A stretch of 64,000 nucleotides of DNA from SZUA-430 sp964638635 (GCA_964638635.1 CAZXAQ010000012.1:5914-69913), one strand, 5' to 3'. Positions 1 through 9,400 are shown, numbered from the stretch's first letter. Notes: generated from the letters alone by a model not told the origin. Translations and numbers: made by a program.

Positions 1-680
1 TCGAGGATGAGGCGGGCTGCGGCGCGCGCTTCGTCGGACCACGCAGCGTCGAGGCTTGCGGCGAGGACCGCTTCGCTTTCGAGGATGAGGCCGTCATCCA
101 GAACTTTCAGATCGTTTGCGGCGAGCGTCGATCCCGTCGTGGTGATGTCGACGATCGCTTCGGCCGTGCCTGCGGCCGGCGCGCCTTCGGTGGCGCCCAG
201 GCTTTCGACGACGCGGTAGTCGGCGATGCCGTGGCTTGCGAAGAAGTCGCGCGTCAGGTTCACGTATTTCGTCGCGACGCGAAGGCGGCGGTGGTGGCGC
301 GTGCGGAAGCTTGAGGCGATGTCATCGAGGTCGGACATCGTCGAGGCGTCGATCCACGCGCGGGGCACGGCGACGACGACGTTCGCGCGGCCGAAGCCCA
401 GCTTCTCGACCACGAGCGTGCGCTCCGCAGCGGCCGATCCGTGCTCGCGCAGCAGGTCTTCGCCGCTGATGCCGAAGTGCACGCGGCCTGCGTTGAGCTC
501 GTCGGCGATTTCGGCGGCGGAGAGCAGCGCGACCGTGACGTTGTCGAAGCCAGAGAGCTTCGCGGCGTAGTCGCGGTTGCCGCGCGATTGGCTGACGGTG
601 AGGCCCGCGTCGGCGAGGAAGGCGAGCGCCTGTTCCTGCAAGCGACCTTTCGAGGGAATCGCGAAGACGAGCGCGCTCAT
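1..680 (-). CDS. hisG: ATP phosphoribosyltransferase catalytic subunit, short form (partial)
   Basis: Catalyses the first step of histidine biosynthesis, condensing ATP with PRPP. The protein starts MSALVFAIPSKGRLQEQAL, a typical HisG N-terminus, and carries the ribose-phosphate-binding motif DITTTGSTLAAN near the visible end. About 226 residues are seen; the C-terminus lies beyond the window. Its ATG overlaps the hisZ stop codon by four bases (ATGA), so the two are probably translationally coupled. The neighbouring HisZ implies the short-form enzyme, which lacks its own regulatory domain and works as a HisG-HisZ complex. Confidence 0.95.
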   Translation of the reverse strand, partial: MSALVFAIPSKGRLQEQALAFLADAGLTVSQSRGNRDYAAKLSGFDNVTVALLSAAEIADELNAGRVHFGISGEDLLREHGSAAAERTLVVEKLGFGRANVVVAVPRAWIDASTMSDLDDIASSFRTRHHRRLRVATKYVNLTRDFFASHGIADYRVVESLGATEGAPAAGTAEAIVDITTTGSTLAANDLKVLDDGLILESEAVLAASLDAAWSDEARAAARLIL

Positions 681-1843
681 GCGCCACCGCCTTGCGCGCG
701 GCGCGCGGCCAGCACGCGCTCGCCGAAGATGGCGAGGCCGACCGCGGGCGCGGGCTTCGGCGCGCCCAGCGCCGTCAGGAGATTGTCGTAGCGGCCGCCG
801 CCGGCAAGCGATGCCGGCACCGCGGGGACGCGGAACTCGAACACGAAGCCGGTATAGTACTCCATGTTGCGGCCGAACTCGGCGGCGAACGTTGCGCGCG
901 CGAGGCTGAAGCCGTGGCGCTCGATCAAACCCAAACGGCGTTCGAGGGCTGTGATCGGCGTGTCGAGCGAAACGCCCGCCGTACGCGCGAGTTTGCGCAG
1001 CGCGTCAACAGCTCGCGATGCGGGGACTCTTACGCCGAGATAGGCGGCGATCGCGTCGGCGACGTTGCGCGGCAGGCGCGCGGACGACGCGTCGGCCGCC
1101 TGTTCGAGGAAGCGGTCGGTGATCTCGTCGATCGTGCGCGTTCCCATCGGCTTGATGCCGCCCAACGTCAACGCGTCTTGCACGACGGCACGCGCTTGCT
1201 CCGGCGGCAGCGTGCCGACTTGGGCGAGGAACGCGTTGTGCGTCTCGGCTTCGCCGGTCAGGCGGTTCAAGAGTTCGTTGAGATAGGCCGGGCGCCAGAC
1301 GTGGCGGCGCAACCGTTCTGCCCGTTGTGGCGCGATGCCGAGGGCTTCGAGCAAGCTTGAGAAGATGCTCAAATCGCCGAGCGTGACGTCGACGCTCTTC
1401 AGGCCCGCGCGCGCGAGGGCGTTGTCGGTGAGGACGAGCGCTTCGGCGTCGGCGGCGGCGGGATTTGCCGCGTTGATGTTTTCGAGACCCGCTTGCGTCG
1501 TTTGACCGGGCTTGCTCGGTTCTTTCGGGTTGTGACGGAACACCGGGCCCGAATAGCAGAGCTTTGCCGGGCGGTCGGCGGCCGGCGTTCGCGCGAGGTA
1601 CGCTTGGCAGGTCGGGATCGTGAGGTCCGGGCGCAAGCAGAGTTCGCCGCCGCCGGGACCGGAGAAGACATACGTGCGTCGGCGCAGATCTTCGCCCATG
1701 CGGTCGAGAAACGCGTCGGCGGGCTGCACGATCGCGGGCTCGATGCGTTCGGCGCCGTAGGTTTTGAAGACGTCGAGCCATGCCGCGGTTTGTGCGTCGA
1801 GCGCGGCCAGCGTGTCGGCGTCGTAAGGCGGGGCGGCGATCAT
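677..1843 (-). CDS. hisZ: ATP phosphoribosyltransferase regulatory subunit
   Basis: 388 residues resembling the catalytic core of class II histidyl-tRNA synthetase but without aminoacylation. It binds short-form HisG and makes it active and histidine-sensitive. Visible class II remnants include the motif-2 region with FRHNPKEPSKPGQTTQAG and the late GGGRYDNLL segment. It sits between hisS and hisG with four-base ATGA overlaps at both ends, a tight operon in which the synthetase paralogue and the true synthetase are adjacent. The length and the His-gene context favour HisZ over a second HisRS. Confidence 0.95.
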   Translation of the reverse strand: MIAAPPYDADTLAALDAQTAAWLDVFKTYGAERIEPAIVQPADAFLDRMGEDLRRRTYVFSGPGGGELCLRPDLTIPTCQAYLARTPAADRPAKLCYSGPVFRHNPKEPSKPGQTTQAGLENINAANPAAADAEALVLTDNALARAGLKSVDVTLGDLSIFSSLLEALGIAPQRAERLRRHVWRPAYLNELLNRLTGEAETHNAFLAQVGTLPPEQARAVVQDALTLGGIKPMGTRTIDEITDRFLEQAADASSARLPRNVADAIAAYLGVRVPASRAVDALRKLARTAGVSLDTPITALERRLGLIERHGFSLARATFAAEFGRNMEYYTGFVFEFRVPAVPASLAGGGRYDNLLTALGAPKPAPAVGLAIFGERVLAARRAQGGGA

Positions 1844-3321
1844 GGCTTTGCCTGGGTGGCCATGATCTTCTTGACCGCGGCGACGAGTTCGCTACGCGGG
1901 ACGGTGACTTGCGCCGTCGCGCCGGAGGCCCATTGGGCGCGGTCTTTGATGTCTTTCGCCTGCTCCGCGCCGAGCACGAGGTCTTTCAGCGTGACGACGC
2001 CTTTCGCGCGTTCGTCGCTGCCTTCGATAACGGCAACGGGGCTCATGCGCTTGTCGGCGTATTTGAGCTGCGCTTTCATGCCGGAGGTGCCGGTATAGAC
2101 CTCGGCGCGCAGGCCCGCGGCGCGCAATTCCTTTGCCATCGCGACGTAGGACGAGGTCGCGTCCTTGTCCATCGCGAGCACGACGACGGGGCCCGCAACG
2201 TCTTCGTTCGCGCCGCGAGAGGCGAGGGCTGCGCGCAAGCGGCTGACGCCGATGGAGATGCCGGTTGCGGGGACTTGCACGCCCTTGAAGCGCGTGACGA
2301 GATCGTCGTAGCGGCCACCGCCGATGACGGAGCCGACGCGCACGGCAACGCCGTCTTCGTTCCTGATCTCGAACGTGAGTTCGGCTTCGATCACGGGGCC
2401 AGTGTAGTACGCGAGACCGCGCACGACCGACGGGTCGAAGCGCACGCGTTTGGTGTCGTAGCCGGCACCGGCCAGCGCCGCGTCGATCTGGCGAAGTTCG
2501 GTGACGCCCGCTTGGCCGTCGGCGCTGTCGCCGACGACGCGTTCGAGCTCGTTGCAGAACGTGGCGCGGTCTTCGACGCTCGCTTCCGTGAAGGCGAGCA
2601 CGCGCGCGACGGCGTTGGCGGAGAGGTTTGCGCCCTTCGTGAAGTCGCCGGACTCGTCTTTGCGGCCGGCGCCCAAGAGATCGCGCACGGCGTCGGGGCC
2701 TAACCGATCAAGCTTGTCGATGGCGCGTAGCACGGCGAGGCGTTGGCCTTCGCCGTCGGGGCCCTTCGGAATGCCGACCGCTTCGAGGACGCCGTTCAGG
2801 ACTTTGCGATTGTTGACTTTGACTATGTAGTTGCCCGCGAGGCCTAAGCGCTCGAGCGTGTCGCAGCTCATCATGCAGAGTTCGGCGTCGGCGAGCATGC
2901 TGGCCGTACCCACGGTGTCGGCGTCGAACTGGGTGAACTCGCGGTAGCGGCCGGGGCCGGGCTTTTCGTTGCGGAAGACTTGGCCGACTTGGTAGCGACG
3001 GAACGGCTTCGGGAGCGCGTCGTAATTCTCGGCGACGAAGCGGGCGAGCGGCGCGGTCAGGTCGTAGCGGAGCGACAACCACGCATCGTCGTCGTCGCGG
3101 AAGGCGAACACGCCTTCGTTCGGGCGGTCTTGATCCGGCAGGAACTTGCCGAGCGCGTCGGCGAATTCGATCACCGGGGTTTCGAGCGGGTCGAAGCCGT
3201 AGGACTCGTAGACCTCGCGAATTGTCTCCAGCATCCGGCGCTCCGCCAATAGCTCCGCCCCCAGCCGGTCGCGGAACCCGCGCGGCTTCTCGGCAACGGC
3301 TTTGGTCGGTTTGTCGGTCAT
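1840..3321 (-). CDS. hisS: Histidyl-tRNA synthetase
   Basis: Class II synthetase that charges tRNA-His, 493 residues. Motif 2 reads VFRNEKPGPGRYREFTQFD, and the two histidine-specific motifs are RGLAYYTG and GGGRYDDLV, followed by a C-terminal anticodon-binding domain. It is the first gene of hisS-hisZ-hisG. The motif-2 loop (PGPGRYREF) differs from the enterobacterial PQxGRYRQF type and fits the alphaproteobacterial HisRS branch known to accept tRNA-His with A73. The tRNA-His at 22817-22893 in this window is of that kind. Confidence 0.96.
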   Translation of the reverse strand: MTDKPTKAVAEKPRGFRDRLGAELLAERRMLETIREVYESYGFDPLETPVIEFADALGKFLPDQDRPNEGVFAFRDDDDAWLSLRYDLTAPLARFVAENYDALPKPFRRYQVGQVFRNEKPGPGRYREFTQFDADTVGTASMLADAELCMMSCDTLERLGLAGNYIVKVNNRKVLNGVLEAVGIPKGPDGEGQRLAVLRAIDKLDRLGPDAVRDLLGAGRKDESGDFTKGANLSANAVARVLAFTEASVEDRATFCNELERVVGDSADGQAGVTELRQIDAALAGAGYDTKRVRFDPSVVRGLAYYTGPVIEAELTFEIRNEDGVAVRVGSVIGGGRYDDLVTRFKGVQVPATGISIGVSRLRAALASRGANEDVAGPVVVLAMDKDATSSYVAMAKELRAAGLRAEVYTGTSGMKAQLKYADKRMSPVAVIEGSDERAKGVVTLKDLVLGAEQAKDIKDRAQWASGATAQVTVPRSELVAAVKKIMATQAKP

Positions 3322-3383
3322 AAGGGCGCGTTGGTACCCCGGCCACGGCGCGCCAGCAAGGCGGGAGAGATTAACGTCTATTC

Positions 3384-3409
3384 TCCGCCTCCCCCTTGTG
3401 GGAGGCGGA
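3384..3409 (-). terminator. Hairpin between the PQQ dehydrogenase and hisS
   Basis: A perfect 10-bp inverted repeat (TCCGCCTCCC / GGGAGGCGGA, 6-nt loop) lies just after the stop of the PQQ dehydrogenase and before hisS on the same strand. There is no clear U-tract, so it may be a weak or Rho-assisted terminator. Confidence 0.5.
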
Positions 3410-3412
3410 TTC

Positions 3413-5668
3413 TTAGTTCGGCGGTGGGGCCGTCGGTGGTGCGGCGGCCGCCTTTTGTTGGGCGTCGTAGGCTTGGTGGGCGCCGTGGAGGACGTAGGCG
3501 TGGATGGCCTTCACGTCGTCTTCGTTGATTTGGTCGGCGAAGGAGGCCATGCCGTTGTCCTTGCGCTCGCCGTCGAGGACGATTTCCTTGTAGCGGCCGA
3601 ACGTTTCCGGCGCTGAGTAACGCAGGTCCGGAACAACGCCCGCGCTCATCGCGAAGAAGCCGTGGCAGACGGCGCAGTAACGATGGAAGATCTGGTCGCC
3701 CTTGGCGATCGTCGCCGCGTTCGCGGTTTCGGCCGGCGGTTGCACCAACGGCGTCTGCGGGATCGGCGTCGCTTCGATCGTCTTTTGGCCGCCGATCTTG
3801 AACGCGAAGATCTTGCCCGCGTTGCCGTATTTCAGGATCGCGGTTGCCGGCTCGGGCGTGTAGGCGACGACGGCGCCACCCCAACCGGCGAGGACCGCGA
3901 TGTATTGCTCGCCGTCGACGCTGTAGGTCACGGGCGGGGCAATGATGCCGGTCTTGGCGTCGATCTGCCAAACCTGCTCGCCGGTGTCGGCTTTCCATGC
4001 CGTGAACATGCCGTCGCCCGAGCCTTGGAAGACGAGGTTGCCTGCGGTCGTGAGCGCGCCGCCGTTCCAGAACGTCGGATGCTTCGCGCGCCAGACTTCT
4101 TTCTGGTTGATCGGGTCCCAGGCGAGCAGATAGGCCTCGGCAACAGGCAGCGGTTGACCCTTCGCGAGCGCCTGCATCGTGATTGTGGAGACCGCGCCGA
4201 AGTCGAGGCCGGTGTTCCACACGCCTGGCTTCACGGCGCGCGTCTTGTCGAACGTGAAGAGCTGCGGGATCAGCTGCACCGGGATGTAGGTCAACTTCGT
4301 CGTCGGGTTAAATGCCATCGGCTGCCAGTTGTGGCCGCCGTGAGGCGAGGGCTGCACCATCTTCGGGTTGTCGCGATAACCGGTCGATGGGTCTTCGATC
4401 GGACGGCCCTTCGCGTCGAGGCCTTTGGCCCACGTCACGGGGATGTAGTTCTTGGCCGAAAGGAACTCGCCCGTCGCACGGTCGAGCACGTAGTAGAAGC
4501 CGTTCTTCGGCGCTTGCATGATGACTTTGCGGATTTGGCCGTTGATCTCCAAGTCCGCCAAGATCATGTGCTGGGTCGCGGTGTAATCCCAGTTGTCGCC
4601 GGGCGTCGTTTGGAAGTGCCACGCCTTCTCGCCGGTGTCCGGTTTGATCGCGATCATCGACGACACAAAGAGATTGTCGCCGCCGCCGGGCGAGCGCAGG
4701 TAGCGGCTCCACGGGCTGCCGTTGCCGGTGCCGATGTAGAGCAAGTCGAGGTCGGGGTCGTAGGCCATCGAGTCCCACACCGTGCCGCCGCCGCCGACTT
4801 CCCAGTATTTCCAACCGGGGCCGGTGTCGGCTTTCCAGGTGGGGAGCGCTTCTTTGAGGTGCTCGTTCTCGACCGGTACGCGCGGGTCGCCGGGGACGGT
4901 GTAGAAGCGCCAGAGCTGACGGCCGGTTTCGGCGTCGTAGGCGGTGATGTAGCCGCGCACGCCGAGCTCGGCGCCGCCGTTGCCGATGATCACCTTGCCC
5001 TTGATGATGCGCGGGGCGCCGGTGACGGTGTAGGGCTTGTTGCGATCGACGGTTTGGACTTCCCAAATTGGTTTGCCGTTCTTTGCATCGAGCGCGACAA
5101 GGCGTCCGTCGAGCGTGCCGACATAGACGCGGCCCTTCCATACGGCGACGCCGCGATTGACGACGTCGCAGCAGGGTTTGCGGCCGGTCTCGCCGGGGAC
5201 TTCGGGATCATATTTCCAAAGCTCTTCACCGGACTTTGCGTCGAGCGCGTAGACCTTGCTCCACGAGCCGGTCGCAAACATCACGCCATCGACGACGATC
5301 GGCGAGGCTTCGAGGCCGCGGATCGTGTCGGTGTCGTAGGTCCAGGCGAGACCTAAATCCTTCGCGTTTTCCGCATTGATCTTGTCCAAGGGCGAGAAGC
5401 GCTGTTCGCCGTAGGTGCGGCCGTGGGCGAGCCAGTTCTGCGGCTCGCTGTCGGCGGCCACGATGCGGGCGCCGTCGAGGTTGTTGACCGCGTTGGCGAT
5501 ACGTTTGGCCGTCGCTTGGGCTTTGCTGACATCGACCGGGGTCGTGCCTTCGACCACGTCGCCGATCGTCGTCGGCGGGCCGCCGAACGAACGGCCGAGG
5601 ATTGGAATCGCCAGCACGAGTGCGACCGCGGCTGCGACCAGCGCGAGACGTGAGTTCTCCGATGTCAT
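3413..5668 (-). CDS. PQQ-dependent alcohol dehydrogenase with C-terminal cytochrome c
   Basis: Periplasmic quinohaemoprotein that oxidises alcohols and passes electrons to its own haem. Order of parts: N-terminal membrane anchor or signal (residues about 8-28), eight-bladed PQQ propeller, and a C-terminal cytochrome c domain with CAVCH at about residue 665 and probable Met ligand in NGMASF. The vicinal disulfide of the PQQ site is CC at 166-167. The catalytic Asp is D361 in DNWDYTATQ; the residue two further on is Thr, as in calcium-type enzymes rather than the Asp of lanthanide-type ones. ATG at 5668 is preferred over GTG at 5677 because AAGGGTGG precedes it at proper spacing. The substrate cannot be deduced. 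Confidence 0.9.
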   Translation of the reverse strand: MTSENSRLALVAAAVALVLAIPILGRSFGGPPTTIGDVVEGTTPVDVSKAQATAKRIANAVNNLDGARIVAADSEPQNWLAHGRTYGEQRFSPLDKINAENAKDLGLAWTYDTDTIRGLEASPIVVDGVMFATGSWSKVYALDAKSGEELWKYDPEVPGETGRKPCCDVVNRGVAVWKGRVYVGTLDGRLVALDAKNGKPIWEVQTVDRNKPYTVTGAPRIIKGKVIIGNGGAELGVRGYITAYDAETGRQLWRFYTVPGDPRVPVENEHLKEALPTWKADTGPGWKYWEVGGGGTVWDSMAYDPDLDLLYIGTGNGSPWSRYLRSPGGGDNLFVSSMIAIKPDTGEKAWHFQTTPGDNWDYTATQHMILADLEINGQIRKVIMQAPKNGFYYVLDRATGEFLSAKNYIPVTWAKGLDAKGRPIEDPSTGYRDNPKMVQPSPHGGHNWQPMAFNPTTKLTYIPVQLIPQLFTFDKTRAVKPGVWNTGLDFGAVSTITMQALAKGQPLPVAEAYLLAWDPINQKEVWRAKHPTFWNGGALTTAGNLVFQGSGDGMFTAWKADTGEQVWQIDAKTGIIAPPVTYSVDGEQYIAVLAGWGGAVVAYTPEPATAILKYGNAGKIFAFKIGGQKTIEATPIPQTPLVQPPAETANAATIAKGDQIFHRYCAVCHGFFAMSAGVVPDLRYSAPETFGRYKEIVLDGERKDNGMASFADQINEDDVKAIHAYVLHGAHQAYDAQQKAAAAPPTAPPPN

Positions 5669-5741
5669 GAAGTCCACCCTTATGAAGTGTTTGTCGTTGT
5701 TGCGGGCACGGTAACCATCCGCCGCGGCCGCCGCAACGGGC

Positions 5742-6995
5742 CTAGAGCGGCAACTTCAAGACGAAGGCTGCGCGGCCATCGCGCGTCTCGACCGTTACGT
5801 CACCGCCGTGGCGGCGGGCGATTTGGCGTACGAGTGCGAGGCCGAGGCCCGTGCCTGCGGAGGTCGCGCCCGCTTTGCGGAAGAACGGTTCGAAGATGCG
5901 GGCGCGGTCGGCGTCCGCTATGCCGGGGCCGTGGTCGCTGACGGTGAGCGTGGCGGTGACGGCGTCCGCTTGCACGGCGACTTCGATAGGCGAGGCGCCG
6001 TGGCGTTTGGCGTTTTCGAGCAGGTTGCGGGCCAGGCGGCGCAGGAGGCGGGCGTCGCCTTGCACGGTGACGGGCGTGCCCGCGACCGCCGTGCCTTCGT
6101 AGTGCGCGGCCTCTTCGGCGGCGAGCGCGAGCAGGTCGACGGGCTCGATGCTGTCGAGGCGGCCCATCGCGTCGAGGCGGCTTGAGAGCAGGATTTCGTC
6201 GATCAATTGGTCGAGTTCGGCGATGTCTTGTTCGAGTTCGGCCTTGCGGGCGGGGTCGGCCTTCTCTTTGAGCAGCTCGATGCCCATGCGCAGGCGTGTC
6301 AGCGGCGTGCGCAGCTCGTGCGAGGCGTTGGCGAGCAGCATCTTGTGGGCTTTGATCAGGTCTTCGATGCGGCCGGCCGCGCGGTTGAAGCTTTCGGCGA
6401 CGCCCGCGACTTCGTCTTTGCCTTCGACTTTGACGCGGGTGGTCAAGTCGCCGGCGCCGAGTTGTTCGACGCCGGTTTGCAGGCGCTCAAGGCGGCCGGT
6501 GATGCCGCGGACGACGGGATAGGCGCCGAGCGCGATCAGAAGCGCCACGATCGCGAGGTGGCTGAAGAAGCCGAGACCGCGCCGCTCGCGCTCGAAGGGC
6601 GGGCGGATGACGATGCTGCGGCCGTCGCGCAAGGGCAGCGTCCAGACGCGGCGGTGCGGGCCGTGCACCCAGCGATCGTCGCCGTCGTTCGCTTCGTCCG
6701 GCGGGGGCAGCGTTTCTCCGGCGGCTGCGATTAGCTTGCCGCCGGCATCGTAGAGCGCAAGATCGGCGCCGATAAGGCGCGACAAGCGCTCCACCGCGGC
6801 GCGCTGCGCGTCCGGCGGGGCGGCCGGGTCGGCGAGCGATGCGGTCAGCACGCCGCCTGCCATATTGAAGGCTCCGCGCATCGAGTCGACCTCGGGACCT
6901 GCGCGGAAGAGGGCCGCGGTCACCACGACGACCAGAAGCAGGCTCGCCACGATCGTGAGGTAAACCTTGACGAAGAGGCGGTTGAAGATGCGCAT
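5742..6995 (-). CDS. Two-component sensor histidine kinase
   Basis: 417-residue inner-membrane kinase. TM1 is at about residues 10-30, followed by a periplasmic loop of roughly 110 residues, TM2 at about 145-163, HAMP, a HisKA H-box ANASHELRTPLTRLR with phospho-accepting H226, and a HATPase_c domain with NLLENAKRHG (N box) and DHGPGI, GTGLGL (G boxes). It lies three bases downstream of the response regulator gene and two genes downstream of a Spy/CpxP-like gene. By analogy with CpxA this suggests an envelope or metal-stress sensor; the signal itself is not visible in the sequence. Confidence 0.93.
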   Translation of the reverse strand: MRIFNRLFVKVYLTIVASLLLVVVVTAALFRAGPEVDSMRGAFNMAGGVLTASLADPAAPPDAQRAAVERLSRLIGADLALYDAGGKLIAAAGETLPPPDEANDGDDRWVHGPHRRVWTLPLRDGRSIVIRPPFERERRGLGFFSHLAIVALLIALGAYPVVRGITGRLERLQTGVEQLGAGDLTTRVKVEGKDEVAGVAESFNRAAGRIEDLIKAHKMLLANASHELRTPLTRLRMGIELLKEKADPARKAELEQDIAELDQLIDEILLSSRLDAMGRLDSIEPVDLLALAAEEAAHYEGTAVAGTPVTVQGDARLLRRLARNLLENAKRHGASPIEVAVQADAVTATLTVSDHGPGIADADRARIFEPFFRKAGATSAGTGLGLALVRQIARRHGGDVTVETRDGRAAFVLKLPL

Positions 6996-6998
6996 CGC

Positions 6999-7682
6999 CT
7001 AATCCTGCGCCTTGGCGAAGACGTAGCCGGCGCCACGCACGGTGATCACCCGGCGCGGGGCCTTCGGATTATCTTCGATCGCGGCGCGGATGCGCGAGAT
7101 GTGCACGTCGATCGAGCGGTCGAAGGCCTCGATCGTTTCACCCTTGACGAGGTCGAACAGCGCGTCGCGCGAGAGCACGCGGCCGGCGCGTTCGGCCATC
7201 GCGAGGATGAGCGCGTATTGGTAGCTGGTGAGCGCGCGGGGCGTGCCGTCGATTCGGACTTCACGCGCGTCCTTGTCGATCTCCAGTTTGCCGAAGCGAA
7301 GGACGTTTGCGGGCGTGCTGTGGGCGCGGCGTAGGATCGCTCGCAAGCGCGCCAAGAGTTCGCGCGGTTCGAACGGCTTTGGCAGGTAGTCGTCGGCGCC
7401 CATTTCGAGGCCGACGATGCGGTCCATCGCGTCGCCTCTGGCGGTCAGCATCAAGATGGGCGTTTGGGCTTTCGCCCGGACCTCTTTGCAGACCTCAAGA
7501 CCGTCCATGTCGGGGAGCATGAGATCGAGCACGAGGGCGTCGAAGGTTTCGCGCTGCGTGAGGGCGATGCCGGCGCGGCCGCTGGGGGCGTGGGTGACGC
7601 GATAGCCCGCGCCCGCCAGATAGTCTTCGACCATCCGGGCGAGGCGCGGGTCGTCTTCGATCAAGAGAATGCGGTCGGCCAC
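6999..7682 (-). CDS. OmpR/PhoB-type response regulator
   Basis: 227-residue partner of the adjacent histidine kinase. Receiver domain with acidic pocket E9-D10-D11, phospho-acceptor D53 in LVLDLMLPDMDG, and the conserved K in YLPKPFEPREL; C-terminal winged helix (DALFDLV, DVHISRIRAAI). The start chosen is GTG at 7682 (VADRILLIEDD), with AAGGAA seven bases upstream. A longer reading frame exists but overlaps the preceding gene and has shadow-like composition. Together with the kinase and the Spy-like gene it forms a CpxP-CpxR-CpxA-like unit. Confidence 0.93.
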   Translation of the reverse strand: MADRILLIEDDPRLARMVEDYLAGAGYRVTHAPSGRAGIALTQRETFDALVLDLMLPDMDGLEVCKEVRAKAQTPILMLTARGDAMDRIVGLEMGADDYLPKPFEPRELLARLRAILRRAHSTPANVLRFGKLEIDKDAREVRIDGTPRALTSYQYALILAMAERAGRVLSRDALFDLVKGETIEAFDRSIDVHISRIRAAIEDNPKAPRRVITVRGAGYVFAKAQD

Positions 7683-7713
7683 CGTCGGTTTCCTTCGAGC
7701 CGACCGCACGCCA

Positions 7714-8235
7714 TCAGAAGTCCCAGCGTTGCGCAACCTTTGCGCGCTGCTCGGGCGTAAGGACCTCGGCCGCATCGGCCAGCGCTTGGGCGAGGCGTTT
7801 GCTCGCTTCGTCGGCGCCCGCGATTTGCTCGGCGCGGAAGGCTTCAATCGCCGCGCGGTCGATGGTCGGTTGGCGCAAGATTTCGACGCCGCGTTTGCGG
7901 GCCGCTTCCATCTTTTCGTGCAGCGGCTGGATGTCGGTCGCGAGCGATTCAGCGATCGCGGTCAGCTTTTGCTTCTGCTCGGGCGTCGCGTCGACGTGCC
8001 GTGCGAAGTGGTCGACCATGTGGCCCGCATGTTCCTTCGCTTGCTCCGGCGTTACGGGGCCGTGCATGCGGTGGTGACCCCAGCCGCCCGGTCCGCCGCC
8101 CCAATGGCGCGGGCCGAAGCCGCCGTGACCCATCGCCGAGGTCGCAAGACCACCGCCGACGAGGCCGACGATCGCGGCGCCAAGCAAAGCCGCGTAGCCG
8201 AAGCCGCGGCGGGTCGGTTTTGTTTCGTCTGTCAT
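7714..8235 (-). CDS. Periplasmic Spy/CpxP-like (LTxxQ) protein
   Basis: 173 residues. N-terminal hydrophobic export or anchor segment (GFGYAALLGAAIVGLVGGG), then a His/Gly-rich stretch (HGGFGPRHWGGGPGGWGHH) that could bind metal, then a helical region containing two LTxxQ-like motifs, DATPEQKQKLTAI and VLTPEQRAKVAQRW. Spy/CpxP relatives act as periplasmic chaperones or inhibitors of the cognate kinase, which fits the downstream regulator-kinase pair on the same strand. ATG at 8235 has GGAGAAG six bases upstream; extension beyond it is not supported. Confidence 0.82.
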   Translation of the reverse strand: MTDETKPTRRGFGYAALLGAAIVGLVGGGLATSAMGHGGFGPRHWGGGPGGWGHHRMHGPVTPEQAKEHAGHMVDHFARHVDATPEQKQKLTAIAESLATDIQPLHEKMEAARKRGVEILRQPTIDRAAIEAFRAEQIAGADEASKRLAQALADAAEVLTPEQRAKVAQRWDF

Positions 8236-8361
8236 TTGTCTTCTCCGTGGTGGGCCGATTATGCCCTGTCCTTCAAATGGACGATGCTTGTTTCGTGCGA
8301 TTTGCGGCCGTGTAAAGATTTGTTGCTCAAAGGGCCGTTCGTTAAGACAGGATCCCCGCGT

Positions 8362-8376
8362 CATTTGGCGCAAATG
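8362..8376. promoter_or_regulatory. Small palindrome in the spy-like/secF divergent region
   Basis: CATTTG-GCG-CAAATG, a perfect six-base inverted repeat, lies in the 232-nt region between the divergent spy-like gene and secF. It is a possible operator for the adjacent response regulator, but no second copy was seen. Confidence 0.3.
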
Positions 8377-8467
8377 TGCCGGTTTTTGGGGGTTGTAAGG
8401 GCATCCTTCTGCCGCTCTAATCCGCCGCCTTTCAACGGCCCTTTCCTCCAGCGAAATTCGAGCACAC

Positions 8468-9400
8468 ATGGCGCGCCTGACGATCATTCCCGACAACACG
8501 AATATCGACTTTGTCGGACAGCGCTATGTCGCGTTCGCGATCGACGGGCTGCTTGTCGTTGCGACCATCCTTTCGCTCTATTTCCAAGGGCTCAATCTCG
8601 GCATCGACTTCACGGGCGGCGTCGTGATCGAGGCGTCGAGCGAGAAGGCGATCGATCTGGGGTCTCTTCGCAGCAAACTCGGCGGTCTCGGCTTCGGCGA
8701 GGTTGCGCTGCAGAATTTCGGCACCGACAAGGCGGTGCTCATCCGCGTGCAGCCGTCGCAGCAAGTGAGCGGCCAAGAACAGGTGGTCGCGAACAAGATC
8801 AAGGAAGCTCTCGGTCCTTCGTTCAAGATCGACCGGCAGGAGGCCGTGGGTCCAAAGGTTTCCGGCGAGCTGTTCCAAACCGGCGTGATCGCGACTGTTC
8901 TCGCCATTCTTATGATCGCCGCGTATGTCTGGTTCCGGTTCGAGTGGCAGTTCGGCATCGCCGGCATGCTCGCCACCGGTCACGACGTTCTGGTCGCGGT
9001 CGGCATGTATTCGTTCTTTCAGTTCGACTTCAACTTGACGTCGATCGCGGCGCTTCTGTTGCTTGCGGGTTACTCGATCAACGACACGGTCGTCGTTTTC
9101 GACCGGATACGCGAGAACCGGCGCAAGTTCCGGCAGATGGCGCTCGGCGAACTCATCAATGTTTCGACGAACCAGACGCTGTCGCGCACGTTCCTGACGA
9201 GCTTTACGACGGCGCTGTCGGTCGTACCCTTGATCCTGTTCGGCGGGGAGGCCTTGTTTGGGTTTGGGGCAACGATCCTTTGGGGCATCGTCATCGGCAC
9301 GTATTCGTCGGTGTTCGTCGCCTCGTGTCTCTTGCTTTATCTGCCGACGATCAAGATGGGCGCCGCGGTAAAGACCGAGCGCGCGGGCGCGCAGGTCTAA
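8468..9400 (+). CDS. secF: Protein translocase subunit SecF
   Basis: 310-residue inner-membrane protein with six predicted TM segments; SecDF helps pull proteins across the membrane using the proton gradient. Family motifs: GIDFTGG in the first periplasmic segment (residues 45-51) and GYSINDTVVVFDRIREN in the C-terminal half. No secD is adjacent: the upstream gene is divergent and the downstream gene convergent, so secF is monocistronic here, unlike the usual secD-secF pair. It overlaps the convergent TauE gene by four bases. Confidence 0.95.
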   Translation: MARLTIIPDNTNIDFVGQRYVAFAIDGLLVVATILSLYFQGLNLGIDFTGGVVIEASSEKAIDLGSLRSKLGGLGFGEVALQNFGTDKAVLIRVQPSQQVSGQEQVVANKIKEALGPSFKIDRQEAVGPKVSGELFQTGVIATVLAILMIAAYVWFRFEWQFGIAGMLATGHDVLVAVGMYSFFQFDFNLTSIAALLLLAGYSINDTVVVFDRIRENRRKFRQMALGELINVSTNQTLSRTFLTSFTTALSVVPLILFGGEALFGFGATILWGIVIGTYSSVFVASCLLLYLPTIKMGAAVKTERAGAQV

